A stretch of DNA of 50,314 bases from an uncultured Alphaproteobacteria bacterium. Lineage in GTDB: Bacteria > Pseudomonadota > Alphaproteobacteria > Rhizobiales > Aestuariivirgaceae. The first letter of the stretch is position 1, and each line of letters begins with the position of its first letter. Below the pieces are notes generated by a model. The model saw nothing but the letters and a program-made list of their open reading frames with translations. It was not told the DNA's origin and searched no databases. The stretch covers positions 1 through 50,314 of the forward strand of contig CAMFKI010000025.1 in the NCBI GenBank assembly GCA_945957365.1. Reading direction: 5' to 3'. The translations under genes were made by a program, and so were the position numbers. Of this stretch, positions 17,908-26,900 are shown one piece after another.

Positions 17908-18037
17908 GTGGCGCGCGGCGGATCGGATCGGGCTGGTCTATCTCGAAGGGGGGCCCTCCGAGGAGCAATTCGCCGGCATTCCCGGCCTGATCGACCTGCG
18001 CCCCGCCTGCGAGATGCGCCGCCTGGCGAAGCCTTGA
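17702..18037 (+). CDS. Small PilZ-like protein
   Basis: 111-aa protein. The ending HRARAEWRAADRIGLVYLE matches the last strands of PilZ domains (xGxVxWxxxxxxGVxFx). The N-terminal part, RFAELYDAKGQRIYVGCVM, could be the preceding strands, but the arginine motif RxxxR of c-di-GMP-binding PilZ domains is not clearly present, so it may not bind the nucleotide. The start is taken as ATG 17702 after AGGGAT (17689-17694); an ATG three codons earlier (17693) is possible. It lies between the GlxA-like regulator and the secreted amidase with no evident operon link. Confidence 0.6.
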   Translation: MGSMHQPIISATIRFAELYDAKGQRIYVGCVMKAGSEWVEVSVPEHLDLKGQLWVSFPPSPTSHRARAEWRAADRIGLVYLEGGPSEEQFAGIPGLIDLRPACEMRRLAKP

Positions 18038-18136
18038 TGCCCGGCGGAAACCGAGTTCCCGCCCCTTCACGAAACGATGAGTTGCAACCTCCGAGAGGGC
18101 AAGGGTAGCGTCGTTCGCATCCTGGAGGAGAACGTC

Positions 18137-19189
18137 ATGGTTCGTGGGAAACTCGCATCCGCCGCCGTTTCTGCAGCGTTGTTGATCGCCCTTGCCGGCT
18201 TCCCCGGCCTGGCCGACGCCTGCACCCGCATCCTGTGGAATGACAACGGCTATGCCGTCATGGTCGGGCGGACCATGGACTGGCCCGAGAGCACCCAGCC
18301 CATCCTGACGGTGTTCCCGCGCGGCCTCCAACGTGACGGGGGCATGGCCGGCAAGGACGCCGTCGTCGCCGACAACCCGGCGCGCTGGACCACCAAGTAT
18401 GGCAGCGTGGTGACAACCGTCTACGGCATCGGCACCGCCGACGGCATGAACGAGAAGGGGCTGGCGGCGCACATGCTCTACCTCACCGCCACCGACTTCG
18501 GCGCGCGTGACGCGGGCAAGAAGGGTGTGCAGGCCGGTCTCTGGGGACAATATGTGCTCGACAATGCCGCCACCGTGGAGGAGGCCCTCAAGCTGCTCGA
18601 GGACGTCCAGGTTGTGATGGTGGAGGCCAATGGCCACAAGGCCACGGTGCACCTCGCCATCGAGGACGCCACGGGCGATTCCGCCATCATCGAATACATC
18701 GACGGCAAGCCGGTCGTTCACCACGGCCGCGAGTTCCGGGTGATGACCAACGATCCGACCTATGATCAGCAGCTGGCACTGCTCAAGGCGCAGGATTATT
18801 CCAAGCCCGGCAGCAACGTCCCGCTGCCCGGCAACGTGAACGCCGTCGACCGCTTCCAGCGCGCCAGCTACTTCCTCGGCAACCTGCCGAAGCCGGCCAA
18901 CGAGCGCGAGGCGGCGGCCAGCATCCTCTCCATCGCGCGCAACGTTTCCGTACCCTTCGGCGCGCCCTACAAGGGCTTCGGAATCTACAACACCGAATAC
19001 CGCACGGCTGCCAACCTCACCGACAAGATCTATTATTTCGAGCTGACCAACAGCCCCAGCGTGATCTGGACCGATCTGTCGGCGATGAACCTCGAGCCGG
19101 GCCAGCCGGTGCGCGTGCTGGACCCCGACAACGTCGATCTTTCCGGCAACGTCATCGGCAGCTTCCGGGCGGCACCCGCGCCGTTCTGA
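18137..19189 (+). CDS. Secreted choloylglycine hydrolase-family (linear amide C-N) hydrolase
   Basis: 350-aa Ntn hydrolase. A Sec signal (1-28, ending LAGFPGLADA) is followed directly by Cys29, so signal cleavage itself would expose the catalytic N-terminal nucleophile. Arg45 and Asp48 in GRTMDWP sit 16 and 19 residues after Cys29, the same spacing as Cys2, Arg18 and Asp21 of bile-salt hydrolases. NEKGLAAHML and MTNDPTYDQQL supply the conserved Asn positions. It should act in the periplasm on an amide such as a conjugated bile acid, a penicillin or an N-acyl amino compound. The start ATG 18137 has GGAGGAG six bases upstream. It is convergent with a six-gene SDR operon. Confidence 0.9.
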   Translation: MVRGKLASAAVSAALLIALAGFPGLADACTRILWNDNGYAVMVGRTMDWPESTQPILTVFPRGLQRDGGMAGKDAVVADNPARWTTKYGSVVTTVYGIGTADGMNEKGLAAHMLYLTATDFGARDAGKKGVQAGLWGQYVLDNAATVEEALKLLEDVQVVMVEANGHKATVHLAIEDATGDSAIIEYIDGKPVVHHGREFRVMTNDPTYDQQLALLKAQDYSKPGSNVPLPGNVNAVDRFQRASYFLGNLPKPANEREAAASILSIARNVSVPFGAPYKGFGIYNTEYRTAANLTDKIYYFELTNSPSVIWTDLSAMNLEPGQPVRVLDPDNVDLSGNVIGSFRAAPAPF

Positions 19190-19226
19190 GCCGAGGCCGT
19201 CGCGGCGCGTTGCGAAAAGTGACGGT

Positions 19227-20069
19227 TCAATAGGCCGTCCATCCGCCGTCCGAGGCGACAAGGGCGCCGGTCATGTCGCTCGCCTCGCGCGAGGCGAGGA
19301 AGAGGATGACGGCGGCCTGCTCCCAGATGGTGGATGGCCGGGCGATCAGCGGGCCCGGCTTGACCATCGGTCCTGCGGCGGGCTTGGGCCTGTCGCCACG
19401 CTCCGACAGCATGTCCATGGCACGCGCCAGCATCGGCGTTTCGGTGGCGCCCATGTTGGCGGAATTGCAGCGGATGCCGTGGGGCGCATAGTCGATGGCG
19501 ATCGATCGCGTCAGCCCGTTCACCGCATGCTTGCTGGCGACATAGGCGGGCGTTCCGGCACTTCCAGTCAGCCCCGTGGTCGATCCCACGTTCACGATGG
19601 CGCCGCCGCGGCGCTGGTCCACCATCTGGCGGAGTTCGGCCGCGCAGGCGAACATGGTGCCCATGACGTTGATGCCGATGGTGCGCTCGAGGTAGCGGTC
19701 GGAGGCGAGGTGCAGGGGCGCTGGCCTTGCATCATCGCCGCCATCCATCACGCCGGCGGCGTTGATCGCCACGTCGAGGCCGCCGAAAGCCTCCACCGCC
19801 GCGGCGACCATGCGCGCGCAGTCATCGCGGCGCGTGATGTCGGCGGCGATGCCGACGGCACGGCCGCCCACCGCTGCGAGCTCCGCCGCTGCCTCCGCCG
19901 CCGCGGCGGCGTCGACGTCGCAGATCACCACCGACGCATCCTCGCGCGCGGCGCGGGTGGCGCAGGCGAGGCCCATGCCGCTCGCCCCGCCGGTGACGAG
20001 CATCACCTGGCCCGAGAAGCGTCGTGCGACGAAAGTCTGCGGATCGACTGGCGGCATGGCGATGCTCAT
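19227..20069 (-). CDS. Short-chain dehydrogenase/reductase (SDR) 1
   Basis: 280-aa classical SDR. The nucleotide-binding motif is TGGASGMG, followed by the Asp (CDVDAA) that favours NAD(H). The NAAG motif and the catalytic Ser (NVGSTTG) and YVASK are present, and the C-terminus ends in the usual SDGGWTAY. It is the last gene of a six-gene leftward operon, its ATG (20069) overlapping the upstream epimerase stop by 4 nt, with GAGGAG six bases before. An insert near ERGDRPKPAAGPMVKPGP may form a substrate lid. The substrate is presumably an alcohol or ketone intermediate of the pathway encoded by the operon. Confidence 0.9.
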   Translation of the reverse strand: MSIAMPPVDPQTFVARRFSGQVMLVTGGASGMGLACATRAAREDASVVICDVDAAAAAEAAAELAAVGGRAVGIAADITRRDDCARMVAAAVEAFGGLDVAINAAGVMDGGDDARPAPLHLASDRYLERTIGINVMGTMFACAAELRQMVDQRRGGAIVNVGSTTGLTGSAGTPAYVASKHAVNGLTRSIAIDYAPHGIRCNSANMGATETPMLARAMDMLSERGDRPKPAAGPMVKPGPLIARPSTIWEQAAVILFLASREASDMTGALVASDGGWTAY

Positions 20070-21067
20070 GACGTGCTCCTCAAGGCTGCGGGCCCCTGGC
20101 CGCCATGGGCCAGCGTGGCGGTGACGGTGTCGGCGATGGCGGTGGCGAGATCGGCCCGGCGGTAGCCCAGCGCCGCCATGGCCGGGGCGGGATCGAGGCC
20201 CAGGTCCGACTCCTGCCAGCGCGCGACGTCGCGCGGGTCATAGCCGGTCTCGATGCCTTCGGCGGCGAGGCGGGCGCACTGGGCCTCGGCCTGCCGCTGC
20301 GCGGCGGCGGGGTCGGCCGCGACGAATTCAGGGATTGCGCCAAGGGCTGACGCGAAGTGGCCGTAGATCGTCCGGTAGCTGAGGTTCTCGCCGCCGATGG
20401 GCCAGGTCGCGTGGCCCCTGCCCCAGGACACCGCACCGAGTGCGGCAGCCGCCACCTGTTCGGCCGTGACGCAGGCGGTGACGCCGCCCGGCACCGCGAC
20501 CGGGCCTGGCGCGCGGAGCTTGTCCATGACATGGCCCCACAGCGTGCCGCGGCCGGGTGCCCCGCCGAAGATATAGGGGAGTTCGAGCACGTTCACCGCC
20601 ATCTCCGGCCCGGCGAGCGCGAAGGCCATGTCCATCTGTTCCTGGCGCGACAGCGGATAGGGGTTGCGCGCCAGGTCGACGAGGCCGGTGCGCGACCGTG
20701 CGAGCGCGGTGTAATAGGAGCCGAAGATCACCAGGTTGCCGGCGCCGGCCCGCTTCATCGCGGGAACGAGCCGCGCCATCGGCGTCACGTTGCGCGCCCG
20801 GAAGGCAGCGATGACCGGCGCCCTGTCGGCGAAGCGGCCATCGGCGCCTGCGGCGTGGATCACGCAATCAGCCCCTTCGAGCAAGGCGGCGAGTTCGTCT
20901 TCACGGCAGATGTCGGTGTTGCAGATTTCGACACGGACGCCATCCGGCATCGATCCGGGCGGCGGCGGCGCGAGACCCACCGCGACCGCCTCATGGCCCG
21001 CCGCACGCAGCGCCCGGCAGGTGAAGTAGCCGAGGAAGCCGGTACCTCCGATTATCACGATGCGCAT
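20066..21067 (-). CDS. NAD-dependent epimerase/dehydratase-family (extended SDR) protein
   Basis: 333-aa Rossmann protein opening with MRIVIIGGTGFLGYF (the GxxGxxG motif), with DCVIHAAGADG as the second glycine motif. The catalytic YxxxK is altered: the expected position reads NPYPLSRQEQ, a Tyr with Arg instead of Lys. It may therefore use a different mechanism or bind NAD(P) without classical catalysis. It lies 10 nt after the MarC gene and overlaps SDR 1, in the middle of the operon. Likely roles are epimerase, ketoreductase or hydroxysteroid-dehydrogenase-type chemistry; none is proved by sequence. Confidence 0.85.
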   Translation of the reverse strand: MRIVIIGGTGFLGYFTCRALRAAGHEAVAVGLAPPPPGSMPDGVRVEICNTDICREDELAALLEGADCVIHAAGADGRFADRAPVIAAFRARNVTPMARLVPAMKRAGAGNLVIFGSYYTALARSRTGLVDLARNPYPLSRQEQMDMAFALAGPEMAVNVLELPYIFGGAPGRGTLWGHVMDKLRAPGPVAVPGGVTACVTAEQVAAAALGAVSWGRGHATWPIGGENLSYRTIYGHFASALGAIPEFVAADPAAAQRQAEAQCARLAAEGIETGYDPRDVARWQESDLGLDPAPAMAALGYRRADLATAIADTVTATLAHGGQGPAALRSTS

Positions 21068-21077
21068 TGCGTGCTCC

Positions 21078-21713
21078 TCAGGGCCGGGCCAGCGCCAGCC
21101 AGCCGTCCGCCATCATCTCGACGCCGAGCGCCACCTGCAGGACGCCGAAGACGGCGCCCAACACCAGCAGCGGCGTCATGCCGATGCGCGCCATGAACCC
21201 GTGTGCCGCGCGCATGCCGATGTAGTTCAGCACCAGCATCAGGCCGGCGATGGCCAGCACCACGAGCTTCTCCGGCGGCGAATTGAAGAAGGCCACGAAG
21301 ATGATGAGAATGCCCACCCCGCGCGGTGTCACGATGGTGGGGAAGGCGAGCGGCGAGACGGCCAGCTGCAGCGGCGCCGGCGCGGGCCCCGGGGCCGCCT
21401 GCTGCGCCCTGCCCGCCCCCTGCGGCATGAGCGGCAGAAGTGCGGTCAGCGTCACGATCAGGCCCGCCGCCAGGATGAGCGAACCGTTCTGGATGCCCCA
21501 GGCCTCGAGCATGGCCGCACCGAGGAACACCGCGACCGCCAGCGCACAGAAGGACAGGAGTGCCGCGCGGCGCGCAACGGCCGTGCGCGTGCGCTCGTCC
21601 ATCTGTGCGGTCAGCGCGGCGAAGGCGGGGATGACGCCAATCGGCCCCATCATGTTGAACAGCAGCGGGAACAGTTTCGCCGCCATGGTGCCGAGCATCA
21701 TGCTGGGTTCCAT
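21078..21713 (-). CDS. MarC-family integral membrane protein
   Basis: 211-aa inner-membrane protein of the MarC family, with about six hydrophobic segments and the family motifs NMMGPIGVIPAFAALT near the N-terminus and SPLAFPTIVTPRGVGILI in the middle. The start is placed at ATG 21713 because it shares its A with the TGA of the upstream outer-membrane gene (TGATG) and has GGGGG about 6 nt before; a longer version from 21752 would overlap that gene by 40 bp. The function of MarC proteins is unknown; the name came from a now disputed antibiotic-resistance link. Confidence 0.88.
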   Translation of the reverse strand: MEPSMMLGTMAAKLFPLLFNMMGPIGVIPAFAALTAQMDERTRTAVARRAALLSFCALAVAVFLGAAMLEAWGIQNGSLILAAGLIVTLTALLPLMPQGAGRAQQAAPGPAPAPLQLAVSPLAFPTIVTPRGVGILIIFVAFFNSPPEKLVVLAIAGLMLVLNYIGMRAAHGFMARIGMTPLLVLGAVFGVLQVALGVEMMADGWLALARP

Positions 21714-23458
21714 CAGAGCCCCCAATAGAGACTGAGTTGCAGTGTGCTCCATGGCTTGTCGGCGCCGATGCTGCGCAGTGCGGCACCCGGCAAGGCATAG
21801 GATGCGATGGTCTGGAGATAGAGATTGCGGCTGATCGCCCAGCGGCCGGTGAGGGTGAATTCCTGGCCGAGATTGTGCGAGGTGAGGCTCGAGATGGCCG
21901 GATTGCTGCCGAGGTTGTTGAGCTGCGGCGCCGTCAGCCGGTGATAGTCGAAGGTGACGTTGAGCTGCTCCACCGGCACGAGGTTCAGCTGGATGCGTTC
22001 GGTCGCCAGATTGGAGTTGGTCGTGACCTTGCCGAAGTTGATGCCCTGCAGCCAGATGCCGAGGCCGGTGTTGAGCAGCGGGTCCCAGCGCTCATAGGTC
22101 CTGGTGTGGGGATCATCGCCGGAGAAGGCGGAATAGCGGAACGACAGGCTGGGCGTCCACGGCAGGTCGCGCGCGATGTAGCCGATGGTGCCGTAGCCGG
22201 CCCAGGCCGACATCGCATAGTCGGGATGCCACTGGTGGCCGAACTCGCCCTCGACGAACACACCGTCGGTGAGCAGGTTCTTCCACAGCAGGTGGGCGGC
22301 CACCGTGTTCAGCCCCTGGCGCGGCAGGTCGAGTCCGTCGGGATTGGCATAATGCTGGTCGGAGCTGGTGATGGTGATGGCCGTGGCATCGAACGTGACG
22401 TTGTCGTTGACGGCATAACCCAAGTTGGCGCCGAGGTAGCCGCTGTGGGTATCGGTCTGCGCCAGCTCGCTCGGATCGATGTAGAAGGCGTTGCCCGTCC
22501 ATGACCCGAAGCGCCCGCTGGCGAGAACCGAGACCTGGCTCGCCAGGCGGGGGCCCAGATAGGTGGCGCCGCGCTCGCCGGCATTGACCGAGCCCTTCAC
22601 GAGATTGACGAGGAAGCCGTCGTTCAGCGTGAAGGTCTGGCCGCCCACCGACAGCTTGGCGAAGTTCCGCGTGTCGGGATCGACGTAGAGGAGGCCGGCA
22701 TAGGCCTTCTCGATCTTGTCGAAGTCGCGCGTCTGGTCGGTGTAGATGTCCTGACCTACCGACCAGCTCTTCATGCCGGTCAGCGCGCCGAACGCGTAAA
22801 GCGGCGCATCGCCGAGCTGGGTGGCGAAGCCGCCGCCGAGTTCGAGGCTGCCTTCGGTCCACGCCGTCGAGGCGCCCGGCAGGTGGCCCGCCAGAGGATT
22901 ATAGGCATTGAACAGTGCGGGCTGGCCGAACCAGGCATTGCCGTCGGAATAGACGCCGAGGCCGCCCGCCACGATGGCGGTGAACAGGCTGCGGTCGCTC
23001 TTGTAGAGGACGGGGAAGTCGGCGAGGTTGCCCGCCAGAACGCCCTGGGGCAGCTTGTCGGCCAGCTGCTTCGGCGCCGCATCGACGAGCAGCCGGAGGC
23101 GGACGGCGTTGGCACCGAGCGGCAGGAGATCATAGGTGACCTTGCGCACGGAGGCCTCGCTTTCGATGCGGGCGATCAGGCGCGTCACCTGGATGACGTC
23201 GAAGCTCTGCCCGACGAGTCCCGCAGCAAGCCGCTGCACGGCGGCGAGAGCCTCGGCATCGCGCGCCGCGTCGCCGCTCGGCGTCTTGATCTCGACGCTC
23301 AGCGCCGCGATGGGAACATTTTCGCTGTGGCCCGGCTGCGGCAGGTAGTTGGGCTGGGTGGAGGCTTCCTGGGCGCGGGCGCCGGAACTTGCAAAAGCCG
23401 CCGCCACGAGGATGGCGGCGGCTGCGCGGGCCCAGTGCTTCCGGGCGCCCCGCCTCAC
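21713..23458 (-). CDS. Outer-membrane beta-barrel protein (alginate-export-like superfamily)
   Basis: 581-aa protein with a signal peptide (HWARAAAAILVAAAFASSGARA), a short periplasmic region (about 35-150), then many alternating strands rich in aromatic and Gly residues (SLELGGGFATQLGD, LSFRYSAFSGDD, FTLTGRWAISRNLYLQT). It ends in LSLYWGL, an aromatic near the C-terminus as in outer-membrane barrels. The start is GTG 23458, overlapping the TGA of SDR 2 by 4 nt (GTGA); the ORF also runs further upstream inside SDR 2 but that part is its shadow. It probably forms a porin for the substrate handled by the operon. Confidence 0.78.
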   Translation of the reverse strand: MRRGARKHWARAAAAILVAAAFASSGARAQEASTQPNYLPQPGHSENVPIAALSVEIKTPSGDAARDAEALAAVQRLAAGLVGQSFDVIQVTRLIARIESEASVRKVTYDLLPLGANAVRLRLLVDAAPKQLADKLPQGVLAGNLADFPVLYKSDRSLFTAIVAGGLGVYSDGNAWFGQPALFNAYNPLAGHLPGASTAWTEGSLELGGGFATQLGDAPLYAFGALTGMKSWSVGQDIYTDQTRDFDKIEKAYAGLLYVDPDTRNFAKLSVGGQTFTLNDGFLVNLVKGSVNAGERGATYLGPRLASQVSVLASGRFGSWTGNAFYIDPSELAQTDTHSGYLGANLGYAVNDNVTFDATAITITSSDQHYANPDGLDLPRQGLNTVAAHLLWKNLLTDGVFVEGEFGHQWHPDYAMSAWAGYGTIGYIARDLPWTPSLSFRYSAFSGDDPHTRTYERWDPLLNTGLGIWLQGINFGKVTTNSNLATERIQLNLVPVEQLNVTFDYHRLTAPQLNNLGSNPAISSLTSHNLGQEFTLTGRWAISRNLYLQTIASYALPGAALRSIGADKPWSTLQLSLYWGL

Positions 23459-24261
23459 TTGCCGAAGAGACGCACGACGTTGCCGCCGCCATGGACGTTG
23501 ATGGTCTGGCCGCTCACCCAGGCGCTTGCCGGAGAACACAGCCACAGCATCGCGTTGGCGACGTCCTCGGGCGCACCCGGCCGGCCGGTGAGATTGTCGG
23601 GGTGCGACAGCCTTTCCTGCATCTCGGGGTCGATGCCGGCATCGGCGTAGCCGGCCGTCATCACCGTGCCGATCAGCACGTTGTTGACCCGCACCTTCTT
23701 GGCCAGCATGTGGGCGACCGACACCATCATCTGGTTCAGCGCCGCCTTCGCCGTGCCATAGGCCAGGATGTCATAGGCGGGGGCGGCCGAGGACATCGAG
23801 CCCGAGTTGGTGATGGTGGCGTTCTTCGCCTTCAGCAGATGCGGCAGGCAGGCCATGCTCATGCGGTAGGCGCTGATGGTATTGAGCTTGTAGGAGGCGA
23901 TGAAGGCCTCCTCCGTCACTGCCATCGGATCCTCGTGCCGGCCGCCCCAGCCGACATTGTTGACGAGGGTGGAGATGCCGCCGAAGGCCTTGACCGCCTG
24001 TTCGACCACCGCGTCGATGTCGTCGAGGGAGGTCACGTCGCATGTGATGCCGCGACAGTCGTTGCCGGTGAGCTTCTGAATGGCGGCCGCGGTGTCGCGC
24101 GCCATGTCGCCGTTGAGATCGGCGATCATCACTTTGGCGCCGGCGCCCGAGAGCGTCCTGGCGATTCCGGCGCCGATGTTCTGGGCGCCGCCGGTGATGA
24201 TCACGTTGTGGCCGTTCATGCGGAAGTCGGCGAAGGCATCGAAGGTCATTGCAGTGTCCAT
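23455..24261 (-). CDS. Short-chain dehydrogenase/reductase (SDR) 2
   Basis: 268-aa classical SDR with cofactor motif TGGAQNIGAG, Asp in ADLNGD, NNVG, catalytic Ser in TNSGSMSS and YGTAK. The C-terminal GGGNVVRLFGK is related to the ending of SDR 3, so the pair may have arisen by duplication. The start is either ATG 24261 (MDTAMTF, used here) or ATG 24249; neither has a strong Shine-Dalgarno sequence. It follows SDR 3 by 16 nt and is coupled to the outer-membrane gene. Confidence 0.88.
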   Translation of the reverse strand: MDTAMTFDAFADFRMNGHNVIITGGAQNIGAGIARTLSGAGAKVMIADLNGDMARDTAAAIQKLTGNDCRGITCDVTSLDDIDAVVEQAVKAFGGISTLVNNVGWGGRHEDPMAVTEEAFIASYKLNTISAYRMSMACLPHLLKAKNATITNSGSMSSAAPAYDILAYGTAKAALNQMMVSVAHMLAKKVRVNNVLIGTVMTAGYADAGIDPEMQERLSHPDNLTGRPGAPEDVANAMLWLCSPASAWVSGQTINVHGGGNVVRLFGK

Positions 24262-24277
24262 GATGGAGGGATGGGGC

Positions 24278-25045
24278 TCAGTCGAGTTCCTGGATGCCGC
24301 CGCCCGAGACGGTGAGCACCTGCCCGCTGATCCAGCTGGCCGCCGGCGAACACAGGAACAGTGCGGCATTGGCGATGTCCTCCGCCTCGCCGAGGCGGCC
24401 GAGTGGCGTGTGCTTCAGCATCGCCGTCTCGATCTCGGGGGTGAGCACGGTCGCCAGCGCATCGGTCTTGATCGCGCCGGGTGCGATGCAGTTCACGCGG
24501 ATGCCCATCGGCCCGAGGTCGAAGGCGATGTTGGCGGTGAGATGGTTCACCGCGGCCTTCGAGGAGCCGTAGGAGGCCATGCGGACATTGGTGTTCTCGC
24601 CCGCCATGGAGGAGATGTTGAGCACCGCACCGCCGCCCGCCGCCTTCATGTGCGGCGCCGCGAGCTGCGTGAGGCGGAACAGCGCGAAGACATTCAGCTT
24701 GTAGGCCCACTCGAAATCGCTCATCGGCATGTCGAAGGGCTTGGGGCCGCCGCCGCCGGCATTGTTGACCAGCAGCGTGAGCTTGCCGAACGTCTTCGTC
24801 GCCGCATCGACCGCGACCACGAGATGCGCTTCTTGCGTGACATTGCACTCAAGCCCGATGGCCTTGCCTCCGTGCTTGCGGATCTCGGCGGCAACGGCCT
24901 CGGCGCCGTCGAACTTGAGGTCGGTCACGACAACCGCAGCGCCCGCTTCGGCGAACAGCTTCGCGATCGCCCGGCCGATGCCGGCCGCCGCGCCGGTGAC
25001 GAGCGCCACCTGGCCTTCGAGCATGAATCTTCCGGTGACCGACAT
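24278..25045 (-). CDS. hdhA: 7-alpha-hydroxysteroid dehydrogenase-like SDR (SDR 3)
   Basis: 255-aa classical SDR closely resembling E. coli HdhA, as I remember that sequence. Shared stretches include NNAGGGGPKPFDMPM, IAPGAIKTDAL, DIANAALFLCSPAASW and LTVSGGG with an ending QEL. Cofactor motif TGAAAGIG, catalytic Ser in NISSMAG and YGSSK are present. HdhA oxidises the 7-alpha-hydroxyl of bile acids with NAD. It is first in the six-gene operon; the ATG 25045 has AAGGAG six bases upstream. Together with a choloylglycine-hydrolase-family enzyme nearby, a steroid or bile-acid role is plausible, but other secondary alcohols cannot be excluded. Confidence 0.85.
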   Translation of the reverse strand: MSVTGRFMLEGQVALVTGAAAGIGRAIAKLFAEAGAAVVVTDLKFDGAEAVAAEIRKHGGKAIGLECNVTQEAHLVVAVDAATKTFGKLTLLVNNAGGGGPKPFDMPMSDFEWAYKLNVFALFRLTQLAAPHMKAAGGGAVLNISSMAGENTNVRMASYGSSKAAVNHLTANIAFDLGPMGIRVNCIAPGAIKTDALATVLTPEIETAMLKHTPLGRLGEAEDIANAALFLCSPAASWISGQVLTVSGGGIQELD

Positions 25046-25330
25046 GCGTGCTCCTTCGTCCCCAGCGTCGGGCGGCACATTACGCCTTGCGGGTGAACTG
25101 CGAAGGCGCTTGCTACCCAAATTGGGCCGCTGCCCCGGGCGCGCGCTGCGACGCCTGCGGGGAGCATTTTCCTCACCTCCTGACGTGCTGCCGCAACGGC
25201 ATGGGCCCTTGGTGGCGCACGATCACGGACGCGATCATTCGCATGGCGCGGATGACGCCAGCGGTTTGGATTTCACACTCGAATCTGGTAATTTCCGTCA
25301 ATCAGTCGTGATGCAAGCGAGGTTCGGACC

Positions 25331-26806
25331 GTGTCGGCAGCAAACGAGAGTGAAAACGATATGGCACCGGCAGGCAGCGGCCGCCGCGGCTTCCTCGCAG
25401 CAGGTGCATCGCTTCTTGCCACCACGCTTCTGTCGCGCGTGCTGTCGCCCGCCATGGCCGAGGGCAAGCGGCCGCCCAACATCCTCTACATCATGGCCGA
25501 CGACCTCGGCTGGAAGGACGTGGGCTTCCACGGCTCCGACATCGAGACGCCGGTGCTCGACGGGCTGGCCAGGGCCGGCGCTCAGTTCGACGAATTCTAT
25601 GCCCAGCCGATGTGCACGCCGTCGCGCGCCGCCTTCCTCACCGGGCGTTACCCGATGCGCTACGGGCTGCAGAGCGGCGTCATCCCCTCGGCGGGCAGCT
25701 ATGGCCTGACCACCGACGAATACCTGCTGCCGCAGCTCCTCAAGGACACGGGCTACGAGACGGCACTCGTGGGCAAGTGGCACCTGGGCCACGGCAAGAT
25801 GGAATACTGGCCGCGGCAGCGCGGCTTCGACCACTTCTACGGCGCGCTGGTGGGCGAGATCGACCATTACAAGCATGCCTCGCACGGCGTGCGCGACTGG
25901 TATCGCGACAACAAGCCCATCGTCGAGCAGGGCTATGACAACACGCTGTTCGGAGACGAGGCGGCGCGCCTCATCCGCGAGCGCAAGACCGACAAGCCGC
26001 TGTTCCTCTATCTCGCCTTCACCGCTCCGCATTCGCCCTTCCAGGCGCCGGAGCCGTATGTGAAGCGCTATGCCCACATCAAGGACGAGCAGCGCCGGCT
26101 CTATGCCGCGATGGTCACCGCGATGGACGATGCGGTGGGCCACGTGCTGAAGGCGCTCGACGCGAAGGGCATGCGCGAAGACACGGTGATCGTGTTCCAG
26201 TCCGACAATGGCGGCGTGCGTTCGGCCCTGTTCGCGGGCGAATCGAAGGTGGAGGGCGATCTGCCCGCCGACAACGGCCCCTACCGCGAAGGCAAGGGCA
26301 CGCTTTACGAGGGCGGCACGCGCGTCGTCGGCTTCATGAACTGGCCCGGCCACATCAAGCCCGGCGTGGTGCAGGGGCTGTCGCATGTCGTCGACATGTA
26401 TCCCACGCTCGCCGCCATCGCCGGCGCGCAGATGGAGAAGAACAAGCCGCTCGACGGCATGAACCTGTGGCCGGCGATCAGCGGGGGCACGAAGACGCCG
26501 CGCCAGGAGGTCGTCTACAACGTCGACCCGACCGGCGGCGCGGTGCGCGAGGTCGACATGAAGCTGGTCTGGGCGGCAGGGCTTCCCGGCAAGGTCGAAC
26601 TCTTCGACATCGCCAAGGACCCGGGCGAGACCACCAATCTCGCCGACCAGAATCCCGAGCTGGTGAAGAGCCTGCAGGCGCGCATCGTGGGCTTGTCGAA
26701 GGAGATGAAGCCGCCCCTCCTCATCATGGAGGCGATCACGCTCACCTTCGGCGCGCCCCCCGTGGCGGCGGACCCATCCTCGATGTTCAACGAACTCGGC
26801 GACTAG
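25331..26806 (+). CDS. Tat-exported arylsulfatase-family sulfatase
   Basis: 491-aa type I sulfatase. Residues 10-43 form a twin-arginine signal (GSGRRGFLAAGASLLATT, cleavage near AMA-EGK). The catalytic Cys95 lies in CTPSR, the C-x-P-S-R motif converted to formylglycine, and the metal-binding Asp pair is in YIMADDLGW. GKWHLGHG, APHSPFQ and SDNGG are further active-site motifs. It needs a formylglycine-generating enzyme, which is not in the window. The start is GTG 25331 (GAGG about 9 nt upstream); ATG 25361 is an alternative. It is divergent from the hdhA-like operon across 285 bp that must hold both promoters, though I see no clear consensus boxes there. Confidence 0.9.
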   Translation: MSAANESENDMAPAGSGRRGFLAAGASLLATTLLSRVLSPAMAEGKRPPNILYIMADDLGWKDVGFHGSDIETPVLDGLARAGAQFDEFYAQPMCTPSRAAFLTGRYPMRYGLQSGVIPSAGSYGLTTDEYLLPQLLKDTGYETALVGKWHLGHGKMEYWPRQRGFDHFYGALVGEIDHYKHASHGVRDWYRDNKPIVEQGYDNTLFGDEAARLIRERKTDKPLFLYLAFTAPHSPFQAPEPYVKRYAHIKDEQRRLYAAMVTAMDDAVGHVLKALDAKGMREDTVIVFQSDNGGVRSALFAGESKVEGDLPADNGPYREGKGTLYEGGTRVVGFMNWPGHIKPGVVQGLSHVVDMYPTLAAIAGAQMEKNKPLDGMNLWPAISGGTKTPRQEVVYNVDPTGGAVREVDMKLVWAAGLPGKVELFDIAKDPGETTNLADQNPELVKSLQARIVGLSKEMKPPLLIMEAITLTFGAPPVAADPSSMFNELGD

Positions 26807-26900
26807 GGCCCGGGGGCTTTCCGACAGCGGGTAGCCTTTGCGCCGCCGTGGCCGGCGCGCTAAGGAGGCAGCGCCAGCCAACCGCGAGTCCGTCGACAGA

